Assembly (NCBI GenBank): GCA_022706865.1
Contig: JAKJBT010000022.1
Coordinates: 1-22,222, forward strand
Source: Bacillota bacterium
Lineage (GTDB): Bacteria > Bacillota_A > Clostridia > Lutisporales > Lutisporaceae
DNA: 22,222 bases
Direction of reading: 5' to 3'
The translations under genes and the position numbers were made by a program. Of this stretch, positions 1 to 6,938 are shown piece after piece (position 1 is the first letter of the stretch; every line of letters begins with the position of its first letter). The notes beneath the pieces were generated by a model. The model was not told the DNA's origin, searched no databases, and saw only the letters and a list, made by a program, of their open reading frames with translations.

Positions 1-54
1 GTAAAACCGGACCTAACCCTCATATATTACTTCAAAAACTACGATATTTCATGA
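1..54 (+). CDS. Possible 3' end of a convergent gene (partial, unidentified)
   Basis: Frame 1 is open from the window edge to a TGA at 52-54, giving only 17 residues that end in NYDIS. The one argument for it is context: a perfect 26-bp palindrome with a T-rich plus-strand tail follows at 104-129, as expected downstream of a rightward gene converging on rpiR. Frame 3 is also open across this stretch, so the call is weak. The product cannot be named from this fragment. The alternative is plain intergenic DNA. Confidence 0.22.
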   Translation, partial: VKPDLTLIYYFKNYDIS

Positions 55-91
55 AAAAACACGGTTTCCGCCACTGGTGGAAATCGTGTTT
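54..91 (-). terminator. Rho-independent terminator of the kor-rpiR operon
   Basis: Arms 57-72 and 76-91 pair over 16 bp with two G-U wobbles and a 3-nt loop (73-75). Read on the minus strand, the stem ends in CGTG followed by a run of six T (complement of A54-59). It lies about 45 bp past the rpiR stop and should end the transcript that starts upstream of korD. Confidence 0.75.
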
Positions 92-103
92 GTCTGCAAA
101 CTG

Positions 104-133
104 AATCCTGCTTTGTACAAAGCAGGATTTTTA
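104..133 (+). terminator. Perfect palindrome with plus-strand T tail, likely terminator
   Basis: Positions 104-129 form a perfect inverted repeat with 13-nt arms. As RNA this gives about 11 bp around a 4-nt loop. The plus-strand side runs into TTTTT, whereas the minus-strand side has no T run, so it best fits a terminator for a rightward transcript entering from the left edge. It may also help end the rpiR message, whose stop codon is at 134-136. Confidence 0.5.
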
Positions 134-1003
134 TTACTCATCCTTATCTGCCGAAAAAATATTGTATTTGTTCCATATATCCTCCAGCCTTGCAAAGGAA
201 TCGGATATATTTTGCTTCTCCTTGATTCCTACCGCTACAATCAATGCATTCAGCACACTCATAGGAGCAACTATTGAGTCCACAAAGGACTCCATATTGC
301 TTTTTGCAATAAGCGTATAATCTGCATTAGTACATAGAGGCGAAAGTAAGCTGTCTGTTATTGCTATTGTTTTTGCTCCTCTGGATTTTGCATATTCAAA
401 GGCCTTTAATGTTCTTGCAGAATATCTTGGAAATGTAATTCCAATTACCAGATCATCCTTGCCGATTCTGAAAAGCTGTTCAAAAATATCTCCGATAGTA
501 TATGTCACAACATGAATATTATCCCTTAAAAAATTGAGATAGAAACCCAGAAACTCTGAAAGTGTATTGGAACTCCTTAAGCCTATTATGTAAATGCTTT
601 TTGCTTCAATTATAGCATTTACTGCTTGTTCAAAGGCCGAGCCGTCTATTTCTTCCATTGTTCCCCTTATGTTTTCCATATCAGACTTTAGGATAGTCTT
701 TAACACATTTGCCTGATTGGAATAATCTGTACTCATTTCAATTCTTTGAACTGTTGTAAGTTTGGTTCTTACCATTTCCTGCAGTTGTTTCTGCAATTGG
801 GGATATCCTTCATATCCGATTGTAATCGCAAACCTTACAACCGTTGATTCACTTACTCCTACCACTTCCCCTAATTTTGCTGCAGTCATAAATGCAGCCT
901 TATCATAGTTTTTCATTATGTATTGTGCAATTATCTTCTGTCCTTTACTCAGCTTTTGAAATCTTCTCTGCAGAACTTTCATCAAGTTGATATTTTCACT
1001 CAT
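134..1003 (-). CDS. RpiR/MurR-family transcriptional regulator (HTH + SIS)
   Basis: This is a 289-residue regulator of the RpiR family. The N-terminal HTH_6 domain (about residues 5-80) includes the segment around AAKLGEVVGVSESTVVRFA, and a SIS domain (about 125-260) carries GLRSSN and the TFPRYSARTL stretch typical of phosphosugar-binding folds. I start it at the ATG at 1003 because GGAG at 1013-1016 sits 9 nt upstream. An in-frame ATG at 1018 directly abuts the korC stop and has no Shine-Dalgarno. It is the last gene of the korDABC operon, 15 nt after korC, so it probably regulates that operon and itself. Family members usually sense phosphorylated sugars or related metabolites; the ligand here is unknown. 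Family assignment is firm, target is inference. Confidence 0.9.
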   Translation of the reverse strand: MSENINLMKVLQRRFQKLSKGQKIIAQYIMKNYDKAAFMTAAKLGEVVGVSESTVVRFAITIGYEGYPQLQKQLQEMVRTKLTTVQRIEMSTDYSNQANVLKTILKSDMENIRGTMEEIDGSAFEQAVNAIIEAKSIYIIGLRSSNTLSEFLGFYLNFLRDNIHVVTYTIGDIFEQLFRIGKDDLVIGITFPRYSARTLKAFEYAKSRGAKTIAITDSLLSPLCTNADYTLIAKSNMESFVDSIVAPMSVLNALIVAVGIKEKQNISDSFARLEDIWNKYNIFSADKDE

Positions 1004-1012
1004 ACTGCCTAT

Positions 1013-1016
1013 CTCC
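1013..1016 (-). promoter_or_regulatory. Shine-Dalgarno deciding the rpiR start
   Basis: Minus-strand GGAG lies 9 nt before the ATG at 1003 and inside the codons that a start at 1018 would translate. It favours the 289-residue form over the 294-residue one. Confidence 0.6.
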
Positions 1017-1018
1017 AT

Positions 1019-1555
1019 TTACATTAGTGTTTTTGCTATTTCATATCCTTTCGCAAGTGCTTTCCTGTTGAGCTCCTCCGTACCTTTTGGAACCCTGTCA
1101 AGAACCGCCTTTTCCAAAGACTCCTTTGATATAACCTTTGTTATCTCGACCAATGCTCCAAGGGCAACAATATTAGTCACCATTGGTTTGCCCAGATCTT
1201 TAACGGCTGTATCAAGTATAGGAACACTGTATAGCTTAATATTTCCTGCCTGTACAACATTTACAGAGCTGTCTACTATAAGTATCCCGTCTTCCTTCAG
1301 ACCCGTATTGTATTGGTCATAGGCTTTTTGAGTCAAAGACAACAGTATATCACAGCTTCTTACTTTTGGAAAATCTATCTCTTCACTTGATATTATAACC
1401 TCTGATTTGCTGGCTCCGCCCCTTGCCTCCGGACCATAGGACTGTGTCTGTACCGAATTCTTACCGTCATTTATGGCACCTTCCGCCAGTATTATTCCCC
1501 CCAAAAGCAATCCTTGTCCTCCTGAGCCGCTAAGCCTGATTTCATACCTTTCCAT
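1019..1555 (-). CDS. korC: 2-oxoacid:ferredoxin oxidoreductase, gamma subunit
   Basis: The gamma subunit of a four-subunit 2-oxoacid:ferredoxin oxidoreductase, probably the 2-oxoglutarate (Kor) type. It has about 178 residues, normal for the POR/KOR gamma domain. The glycine-rich start LSGSGGQGLLLGG and the YGPEARGGASKSEVIIS segment are signatures of this domain, which helps bind CoA and build the heteromeric enzyme. The ATG at 1555 overlaps the korB TGA as TGATG, indicating translational coupling; AAAGGAG lies 8 nt upstream. An in-frame GTG at 1558 is an alternative. It is the fourth gene of the operon, followed by rpiR. The substrate (2-oxoglutarate versus branched-chain 2-oxoacids) cannot be settled from sequence alone. 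Confidence 0.9.
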   Translation of the reverse strand: MERYEIRLSGSGGQGLLLGGIILAEGAINDGKNSVQTQSYGPEARGGASKSEVIISSEEIDFPKVRSCDILLSLTQKAYDQYNTGLKEDGILIVDSSVNVVQAGNIKLYSVPILDTAVKDLGKPMVTNIVALGALVEITKVISKESLEKAVLDRVPKGTEELNRKALAKGYEIAKTLM

Positions 1556-2379
1556 CACTGACTCTCCTTTTTCAATCTATCAATTATCTTTTGATACTCA
1601 TTAGTGTATTCCGGTTCCGGACTGTTCTTTAATTCACCAATGAGGAATTTACCTTCCAGTGCTTCAGGAGACATCTTTGCCGCTGCTGATATGTTAACTG
1701 CATTGTTCTTCTGCCATTCCATCATACTTACTGCACTGCCCTTTTTATTCTTTCTGCCGTAGTAGGTCGGACACATGCTTATAGCTTCTATCAGGGAAAA
1801 TCCCTCGTTGTTTAATGCATTCTGAACCAAGGATGCGACCAAATTTGCATGGTAAGCCGTAGCTCTTCCTACATAGGTGGCTCCCGCTGAGGCGGCAAGT
1901 TTGCATATATCAAAGGATTTATCAATATTTCCGTAAGGAGCTGTAGTACCTTTATCATATTTCGGTGTGGTAGGCGAATATTGGCCTCCTGTCATACCGT
2001 ATATGCTGTTGTTGTACACTATAGCCGTTATTCCTATATTCCTTCTGCATGCGTGAATAAGATGATTGCCTCCGATAGCTGTCGCATCTCCGTCTCCCAT
2101 TATCACAATAACCTTGATATCCGGTTTTGCCATTTTTATGCCTGTCGCAAAAGCCAGAGCCCGTCCATGAGTGGTATGTAGTGTGTTGAAGTCAAGATAT
2201 CCCGGTGCTCTTGATGAACAGCCTATACCTGATACAACACAAATTTTGTCTTTATCAATTCCTGATTTCTCTATTGCGGAAGCTATTGCTCTTGTTATTA
2301 TCCCATGACCGCAGCCCGGGCACCATATCTGCGGAAGCTTTTCAGTTCTAAAGTAATTCTCAACTAATACACTGGGCAT
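1555..2379 (-). CDS. korB: 2-oxoacid:ferredoxin oxidoreductase, beta (TPP-binding) subunit
   Basis: The thiamine-diphosphate-binding catalytic subunit, 274 residues. The N-terminal WCPGCGHG (C20, C23) with a further cysteine at GIGCSS (C54) matches the cysteines that hold a [4Fe-4S] cluster in this family. The TPP/Mg motif is GDGDATAIGG (from residue 95) followed by VYNNSIYGMTGGQ. The enzyme oxidatively decarboxylates a 2-oxoacid with CoA to acyl-CoA, CO2 and reduced ferredoxin, and can run in reverse in anaerobes. The start has a strong GAGGAGGT about 8 nt upstream and lies 1 nt after the korA stop. Length and motifs are complete. The separate alpha, beta, gamma and delta genes distinguish it from single-chain pyruvate:ferredoxin oxidoreductases. 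Confidence 0.94.
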   Translation of the reverse strand: MPSVLVENYFRTEKLPQIWCPGCGHGIITRAIASAIEKSGIDKDKICVVSGIGCSSRAPGYLDFNTLHTTHGRALAFATGIKMAKPDIKVIVIMGDGDATAIGGNHLIHACRRNIGITAIVYNNSIYGMTGGQYSPTTPKYDKGTTAPYGNIDKSFDICKLAASAGATYVGRATAYHANLVASLVQNALNNEGFSLIEAISMCPTYYGRKNKKGSAVSMMEWQKNNAVNISAAAKMSPEALEGKFLIGELKNSPEPEYTNEYQKIIDRLKKESQ

Positions 2380-2380
2380 A

Positions 2381-3514
2381 TTAGAGTACCTCCTCTATCT
2401 TACTGACTATTTCCTCGGGATAAATGATCTCGCAGCTGACCTTGTTCAATTTTTCAATTTTTGCATTACAGCCGCAAATTCTTTCAACTTCCAGGACCAG
2501 CTGCCCTAAATTCATTTCAGGTACTACAATGGTTTTAACCCTGGCTGCCAATTCTCTCAACCGCCTTTCAGGGAAAGGCCAGATGCTGATTGGCCTGAAA
2601 GTGCCTACTTTTATGCCTTTGCCCCGCAGAGTATTCATCGCTGATTTTGATGACCTGGCTACACAGCCGTAGGATAATATGAGTACTTCCGCATCTTCAG
2701 TGTTTTCTTCTTCCCATGACTCGATTTCATCCCTATGCATTTCTATTTTGTTTGAAAGCCTTCTTATGAGCTTGTCTGCTTCTGCAGTGCTGTTGCTGGG
2801 AAAACCTGTTTCATCATGCACCAATCCGGTTACATGATATCTGTAGCCTGTACCGAAGTCTGCCATTGGCGGCACCAGGTCGTTATCCGCTTTATATGGC
2901 AGGTATTCCTCACTGCTGCAGTCCGGTCTCTTTCTATCTATAATTTCTATTTCTGATATATCGGGTAATTGAACCTTTTCCCGCATATGGCCGATTACTT
3001 CATCCATAAGAAGTATAACCGGCGTCCTGTATTTTTCTGCATAATTAAATGCCTTTATTGTAAGGTCAAAAGTTTCTCTTACTGATGAAGGAGTAAGGGC
3101 AATAACAGGATGATCCCCATGAGTACCCCAACGGGCCTGCATGATTTCGCCCTGAGCCGGTGAGGTAGGCATGCCCGTACTGGGGCCCCCCCTCTGGACA
3201 TTTACTATTACACAAGGTACTTCAGCTATCGAGGCATAGCCTATGTTTTCCTGCTTAAGAGAAAAGCCCGGGCCGCTTGTAGCCGTCATGCTTTTGGCAC
3301 CAGTAAGTGAAGCACCTATTATGGCGGCCATTCCTCCTATTTCGTCTTCCATCTGCATAAATTTTCCGCCAACCATAGGAAGCTTTTCTGCGGATAATTC
3401 AGCAATTTCAGTTGAAGGTGTAATGGGATAACCGGCATAGAACCGCATTCCGGCAGTAATTGCACCTTCTACACATGCTTCATTTCCCTGCATCAATCTA
3501 ACCTTGCTTTTCAT
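2381..3514 (-). CDS. korA: 2-oxoacid:ferredoxin oxidoreductase, alpha subunit
   Basis: Alpha subunit, 377 residues, holding the pyrimidine-binding and transketolase-C-like domains. The opening QGNEACVEGAITAG and FYAGYPITPSTEIAE stretch is characteristic of KorA/VorB proteins. SGPGFSLKQE and the RGGPSTGMPTSPAQGEI loop complete the substrate/TPP pocket contributed to KorB, and the C-terminal third (from about residue 270, AEVLILSYG) is domain II. AGGAGG precedes the ATG at 3514. The gene starts 17 nt inside the 3' end of korD, so korD and korA are translationally coupled. The KorA-like length and gene order favour 2-oxoglutarate, which would supply succinyl-CoA in an organism with an incomplete TCA cycle, but 2-oxoisovalerate remains possible. 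Confidence 0.94.
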   Translation of the reverse strand: MKSKVRLMQGNEACVEGAITAGMRFYAGYPITPSTEIAELSAEKLPMVGGKFMQMEDEIGGMAAIIGASLTGAKSMTATSGPGFSLKQENIGYASIAEVPCVIVNVQRGGPSTGMPTSPAQGEIMQARWGTHGDHPVIALTPSSVRETFDLTIKAFNYAEKYRTPVILLMDEVIGHMREKVQLPDISEIEIIDRKRPDCSSEEYLPYKADNDLVPPMADFGTGYRYHVTGLVHDETGFPSNSTAEADKLIRRLSNKIEMHRDEIESWEEENTEDAEVLILSYGCVARSSKSAMNTLRGKGIKVGTFRPISIWPFPERRLRELAARVKTIVVPEMNLGQLVLEVERICGCNAKIEKLNKVSCEIIYPEEIVSKIEEVL

Positions 3515-3737
3515 TTTTCTTCCTCCTCAGATATATTGCATAGTCGGGACATCTAAGCTCACACATTCCGCACTGTGTACACTTATCAACATCGACCATT
3601 GCAACCTTGCCATTCTTTAGCGCCAATGCTTTTACCGGACAAAAGGCGACACAGATGCCGCAGCCTTTACACCAGGCAGGATTGGTTACTATTTTTTCAT
3701 TAACTATTTCTCCCGCTTTGATATCCTCCATTTTCAT
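3498..3737 (-). CDS. korD: 2-oxoacid:ferredoxin oxidoreductase, delta subunit (2x[4Fe-4S] ferredoxin)
   Basis: A 79-residue ferredoxin-like electron-transfer subunit with two complete cluster motifs, CKGCGICVAFCP (C23, C26, C29, C33) and CTQCGMCELRCP (C53, C56, C59, C63). It should pass electrons from the TPP subunit to free ferredoxin. The start is the ATG at 3737, 7 nt after GGAGGT at 3745-3750. A reading frame extended to a TTG at 3752 would translate that ribosome binding site and is not credible. It is the first gene of the operon, with the promoter at 3831-3859, and its 3' end overlaps korA by 17 nt. Confidence 0.93.
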   Translation of the reverse strand: MKMEDIKAGEIVNEKIVTNPAWCKGCGICVAFCPVKALALKNGKVAMVDVDKCTQCGMCELRCPDYAIYLRRKKNEKQG

Positions 3738-3744
3738 TTTTCTG

Positions 3745-3750
3745 ACCTCC
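3745..3750 (-). promoter_or_regulatory. Shine-Dalgarno deciding the korD start
   Basis: Minus-strand GGAGGT lies 7 nt before the ATG at 3737. It places the start there rather than at the upstream in-frame TTG (3752). Confidence 0.75.
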
Positions 3751-3830
3751 AAAAATTCTTTAGATAATGCAGCTTTTATTTCATTTATTCAATTCGCAAT
3801 GGGAATTCTGCAATTTTCCCTTCATTTTTT

Positions 3831-3859
3831 AGTATATATTATAATATTCTCAATTGCAA
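3831..3859 (-). promoter_or_regulatory. Sigma-A-type promoter of the korDABC-rpiR operon
   Basis: On the minus strand TTGCAA (3854-3859) and TATACT (3831-3836) are separated by exactly 17 nt, a good housekeeping promoter in an AT-rich region. It leaves an untranslated leader of roughly 85-90 nt before korD. Related AATT(C)GCAAT/TTGCAATT words occur around it (3791-3800, 3809-3815, 3852-3860) and could be operator half-sites. Confidence 0.6.
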
Positions 3860-3882
3860 TAAATAATGCCAAATAAATTTCA

Positions 3883-4668
3883 TTATATTGTCAGGTTCAT
3901 ATTCAGTGAAATATTCCAGTCTCTAATTTTCTTTATATCTTCATAGCCTGAAAGGTCAATATGTATTGGCGTTATTGACACGTACCCGTTTCTTACTGCA
4001 TATATATCCGTATCCTCACCGATTTCGTCCTGTATAAGTTCTCCGGCCAGCCAGTAATAGCTGTTTCCGCGGGGATCCTTCCTTTCCTCAAAATTATTCC
4101 TGTACTTTTTCACTCCAAGCCTGGTTACCTTTACGCCCTTCAAGAATTCAATACCTTCAGTTTCCGGAATATTTATGTTTAACAGCATATTGTCCTTCTC
4201 CTTGTGATCCAGAACTTGTTGTATAACTTGAACAGCAATTTCCGCAGGAGCAGAAAAGTCGGCTCCGCAGTGCCTTGCATAGGATAAAGCTATTGAAGGT
4301 ATGTTGAACATTGAACCTTCAATGGCTGCTGATACCGTTCCAGAGTATATTATGTCGGTACCAAGGTTTTCACCGTCATTTATACCTGAAATTATCAGGT
4401 CGGGTTTTACTGACAGGATTGTCTCAACACCCAGCTTGACACAATCCGCAGGCGTTCCGTTTACCCACCATGCATCAATATCCAGATCATGCAGCTTTAT
4501 TTTCCTGCATCTCAGCGGCTGGTGCATAGTAATAGCATGCCCGATGGCGCTTTGCTCCTTATCCGGGGCAACCACAGTGACCTTGCCCAATACTGAGATT
4601 CTTTTTGCCAGTTCATATAACCCCTGTGAATATATTCCGTCGTCGTTGGATATCAGTATGTTCAGCAT
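3883..4668 (-). CDS. surE: 5'/3'-nucleotidase SurE
   Basis: A 261-residue SurE-family, metal-dependent nucleoside monophosphatase acting in the cytoplasm on nucleoside 5'- and 3'-monophosphates, with possible exopolyphosphatase activity as in characterised homologues. The metal ligands are visible: D9-D10 in ISNDDGI, S40 in KEQSAIGHA, and N97 in SGINDGENLG. GTPADCVKLG and the DIIYSGTVSAAIEG loop are also family signatures. Length is normal. GGGAGGG lies about 6 nt before the ATG. It is divergent from the uncharacterised plus-strand gene at 4747, with 78 nt between start codons, and the kor promoter lies just beyond its stop. No clear terminator separates surE from korD, so some read-through is possible. 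Confidence 0.95.
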   Translation of the reverse strand: MLNILISNDDGIYSQGLYELAKRISVLGKVTVVAPDKEQSAIGHAITMHQPLRCRKIKLHDLDIDAWWVNGTPADCVKLGVETILSVKPDLIISGINDGENLGTDIIYSGTVSAAIEGSMFNIPSIALSYARHCGADFSAPAEIAVQVIQQVLDHKEKDNMLLNINIPETEGIEFLKGVKVTRLGVKKYRNNFEERKDPRGNSYYWLAGELIQDEIGEDTDIYAVRNGYVSITPIHIDLSGYEDIKKIRDWNISLNMNLTI

Positions 4669-4688
4669 TTGTACCCTCCCACTTCATG

Positions 4689-4716
4689 TTTAATAGTTTA
4701 TTCTTTTACATATACT
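4689..4716 (+). promoter_or_regulatory. Possible weak promoter for the plus-strand gene
   Basis: TATACT at 4711-4716 is a good -10 element. The best -35 is only TTTAAT (4689-4694) at 16 nt. It would give a leader of about 25 nt before the ATG at 4747, which fits, but the -35 is poor and the match may be chance in AT-rich DNA. Confidence 0.3.
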
Positions 4717-4746
4717 AAAGCCACTTTGTACTGTGCAGGTGATAAA

Positions 4747-5385
4747 ATGATACAGATAGATGATGCTGGAAGCGGCAGCCTGGTAGGCGGCACCTGCATC
4801 GGCATCTTGCGAAAGGAAACAGGAGAGTATTATTATGAAATACTCCCTGTTCAATTGTTCAACGAAACCAATTTTAAGAACAAGTCATACATATATTATA
4901 CAACAAATGCCGTAAAGAATGCTTTTGAAAAGCTCTCGGTAAAAAAGGGAGAGAGAATATATGTATGTCAGGGCTATATGTTTGAAGACACAAGAAGATT
5001 TCTTGTCCGGTCAGGCTATACCTTCACAAACTCCAAAATAGAAGAGCCTCTCCAATCACTTATAGAGAAAACCTTTGAAAACTATGCAATTTCCCTCGGC
5101 TTGCCAAGGGATTTTATAGCCTATACAAAGTTCCCTTTTCATTTTCACAGGTTACTGAAATGGGTATATGCTGACTTTTATAACCGCAAGGAGCTTTGCA
5201 AAACAGGATGGAAAAGCTGGCAGAAATACAGCAATGCCAAGGTGGAAGTGTACTATGACAAATTGGTTAAAAGCAGCTATATATGCCTGAAATGCGGCAA
5301 TAGAATACCTGACAATTCAAATGTAAAGGTCATAAAATTCTATTCCAATAGAAACAATTATGTATATGTGCATAAAAATTGCTGA
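4747..5385 (+). CDS. Uncharacterised protein with IDDAGSG motif and C-terminal CxxC...HxxC site
   Basis: I do not recognise a named family for this 212-residue protein. The ATG at 4747 follows AGGTGA at a short but workable distance; upstream in-frame codons lack a ribosome binding site. The N-terminus, IQIDDAGSGSLVGG (residues 2-15), then GTCIGILR and GEYYYEILPV, reads as a beta-hairpin carrying adjacent aspartates (D5, D6). This resembles the first strands of RNase H-fold enzymes and the DEAGRGPLAG motif of RNase HII, but is not diagnostic. Residues 54-95 look like helix-strand-helix (ERIYVCQGYMFEDTRRFL). The end has CLKC (C180, C183) and HKNC (H209, C212), a plausible zinc site. There is no signal peptide or membrane segment. 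It is the only plus-strand gene here, divergent from surE and convergent with the carboxyltransferase. It is surely a real gene; its function is unknown. Confidence 0.8.
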   Translation: MIQIDDAGSGSLVGGTCIGILRKETGEYYYEILPVQLFNETNFKNKSYIYYTTNAVKNAFEKLSVKKGERIYVCQGYMFEDTRRFLVRSGYTFTNSKIEEPLQSLIEKTFENYAISLGLPRDFIAYTKFPFHFHRLLKWVYADFYNRKELCKTGWKSWQKYSNAKVEVYYDKLVKSSYICLKCGNRIPDNSNVKVIKFYSNRNNYVYVHKNC

Positions 5386-5386
5386 A

Positions 5387-5412
5387 GGTGAGAAACGTTC
5401 CCGTGCCTCACC
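5387..5412. terminator. Stem-loop between convergent genes, possible bidirectional terminator
   Basis: GGTGAG (5387-5392) pairs with CTCACC (5407-5412), and ACG/CGT (5395-5397/5402-5404) continues the stem after a 2x2 internal loop, closing on TTCC. It sits in the 39-nt gap between two converging stop codons, where a shared terminator is expected. There is no good T run on the plus strand and only a delayed one on the minus strand, so termination strength is doubtful. Confidence 0.4.
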
Positions 5413-5424
5413 CTCATGTGCTGC

Positions 5425-6822
5425 TTAAATCGGATAGGTCTTATTTCCTTTATCTGCAAGACTGCTGTCTATCCCGTATTTCTTTGCCTGTCTGTCTTTG
5501 AAGAATTTCATGGCTACCTGCGGGAAAACCGCATAGCTCAAAACATCTTCCTCCTGCTCGTAATACTCATTCATTTCCAGCTTCAGAGACTCCAGCTGCG
5601 GCTCGATTAAATCCGCAGGCCTGCAGGTTATTACTTCCTCGTCACCTATGATTTTCTTTTTTATTTCCTCGGAAATCGGGACGCTCGGCCTTCCATATCT
5701 GCCGCTGACATAATCCTTTATCTCATTTGGTATCATTTTGTATCTGCTGCCTGAAATAACATTAAAAACCGCCTGTGTGCCTACAAACTGACTGGAAGGC
5801 GTTACAAGAGGGGGATAGCCCAGATCCTCTCTCACCTTTGGTACCTCTTTAAGCACATCATTATATTTATCCATGTTATTTGTCTGCTTCAGCTGGGACA
5901 TCAGGTTGGACAGCATTCCTCCCGGTATCTGGTATGACAATACATTGGTGTCAATATTGAATACATTGGGGTCCAGTACCCCGCTGGCTATATACTTATC
6001 CTTGATCCCTCTGAAGTACTCCGCAATTTCGCACAATAAGTCCAAATCCAGTCCGGTATCGTATTCCGTACCCTTCAGTGTTGCCACCATTGGCTCCGTC
6101 GGAGGCTGTGAGGTTCCAAGGCCAAATGGGGATATGGCTGTATCAATTATATCCACCCCTGCCTCTATAGCCTTTAAATAGGTCATATCTGTCATTCCGC
6201 TGGTAAAGTGCGTGTGAAGCTGTATCGGAATGCTTATGTTCTTTTTCAACGCTTTAATAAGCTCATATCCATAATAAGGAGCAAGTATTCCGGACATATC
6301 CTTTATACAAAGGGAATCGCAACCCATATCCTGGACTTTTTTTGCAAGCTCCACATACAAGTCTATATTATGCACCGGGCTTGTAGTATATACAACTGTG
6401 CCCTGAGCATGGGCGCCGTACTTTTTTGCTGCTTTAACCGCTGTTTCAATATTTCTCAGATCATTCAGGGCATCAAATATTCTTATTATTTCAATGCCGT
6501 TCTTGACTGAAAGTCTTACAAATTCTTCAACCACATCATCTGCATAGTTCTTGTATCCCAGTATATTCTGCCCTCTAAGGAGCATTTGCAGCTTTGTATT
6601 CTTAAGCTTTGACTTGATTAACCGAAGTCTTTCCCACGGGTCTTCGTTCAGGAATCTTAGACAAGTGTCAAAGGTAGCTCCTCCCCACATTTCCAATGAA
6701 TGATATCCAACCTTATCCATAAGTTCGATGACCGGCAGCATTTCTTCCGTCCGCATCCTTGTAGCAATAAGTGACTGGTGTCCATCCCTCAATGATGTTT
6801 CTGTAATTTTAATCCTTGCCAT
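5425..6822 (-). CDS. Biotin-dependent carboxyltransferase subunit (oxaloacetate decarboxylase alpha / transcarboxylase 5S / PycB type), no biotin domain
   Basis: A 465-residue carboxyltransferase that moves CO2 between biotin and a 2-oxoacid (oxaloacetate/pyruvate). The HMGL-like TIM barrel (about 4-270) holds the metal site: D13 in TSLRDGHQS, the lysine to be carbamylated, K174, in CIKDMSG, and H203/H205 in QLHTHF. The conserved PYC/OADA region follows to about residue 440. The protein stops at KTYPI, before the biotinyl (AMKM) domain that OadA and PycB proteins often carry, so it must use a separate biotin carrier, like transcarboxylase 5S. No carrier, oadB, oadG or biotin carboxylase is in the window. 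AGGAGG lies 8 nt upstream of the ATG. It is a single-gene unit with its own likely promoter at 6879-6907. The symbol oadA is often applied but would overstate the reaction. Confidence 0.88.
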   Translation of the reverse strand: MARIKITETSLRDGHQSLIATRMRTEEMLPVIELMDKVGYHSLEMWGGATFDTCLRFLNEDPWERLRLIKSKLKNTKLQMLLRGQNILGYKNYADDVVEEFVRLSVKNGIEIIRIFDALNDLRNIETAVKAAKKYGAHAQGTVVYTTSPVHNIDLYVELAKKVQDMGCDSLCIKDMSGILAPYYGYELIKALKKNISIPIQLHTHFTSGMTDMTYLKAIEAGVDIIDTAISPFGLGTSQPPTEPMVATLKGTEYDTGLDLDLLCEIAEYFRGIKDKYIASGVLDPNVFNIDTNVLSYQIPGGMLSNLMSQLKQTNNMDKYNDVLKEVPKVREDLGYPPLVTPSSQFVGTQAVFNVISGSRYKMIPNEIKDYVSGRYGRPSVPISEEIKKKIIGDEEVITCRPADLIEPQLESLKLEMNEYYEQEEDVLSYAVFPQVAMKFFKDRQAKKYGIDSSLADKGNKTYPI

Positions 6823-6878
6823 AATTATATCCTCCTGTATATGTTCTGCAGATATTGCATATGCATTAATAAAGATAA

Positions 6879-6907
6879 TTAATACTAATATAGCACATTT
6901 TAAACAA
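6879..6907 (-). promoter_or_regulatory. Likely sigma-A promoter of the carboxyltransferase gene
   Basis: Minus-strand TTGTTT (6902-6907) and TATTAA (6879-6884) are spaced by 17 nt and lie about 55 nt upstream of the ATG at 6822. The match is moderate and the region is very AT-rich, but some promoter is needed here because the gap to the preceding gene is 116 nt. Confidence 0.42.
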
Positions 6908-6938
6908 AAAAAAATGTCCGTTTACAAAAAATTTACCT

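Noticed and set aside
3738..3752. N-terminal extension of korD to a TTG codon
   Set aside because: It would translate the GGAGGT ribosome binding site of the ATG at 3737.
6885..6938. Terminator after the acetyltransferase gene
   Set aside because: There are long T tracts on the minus strand but no stable stem before them.
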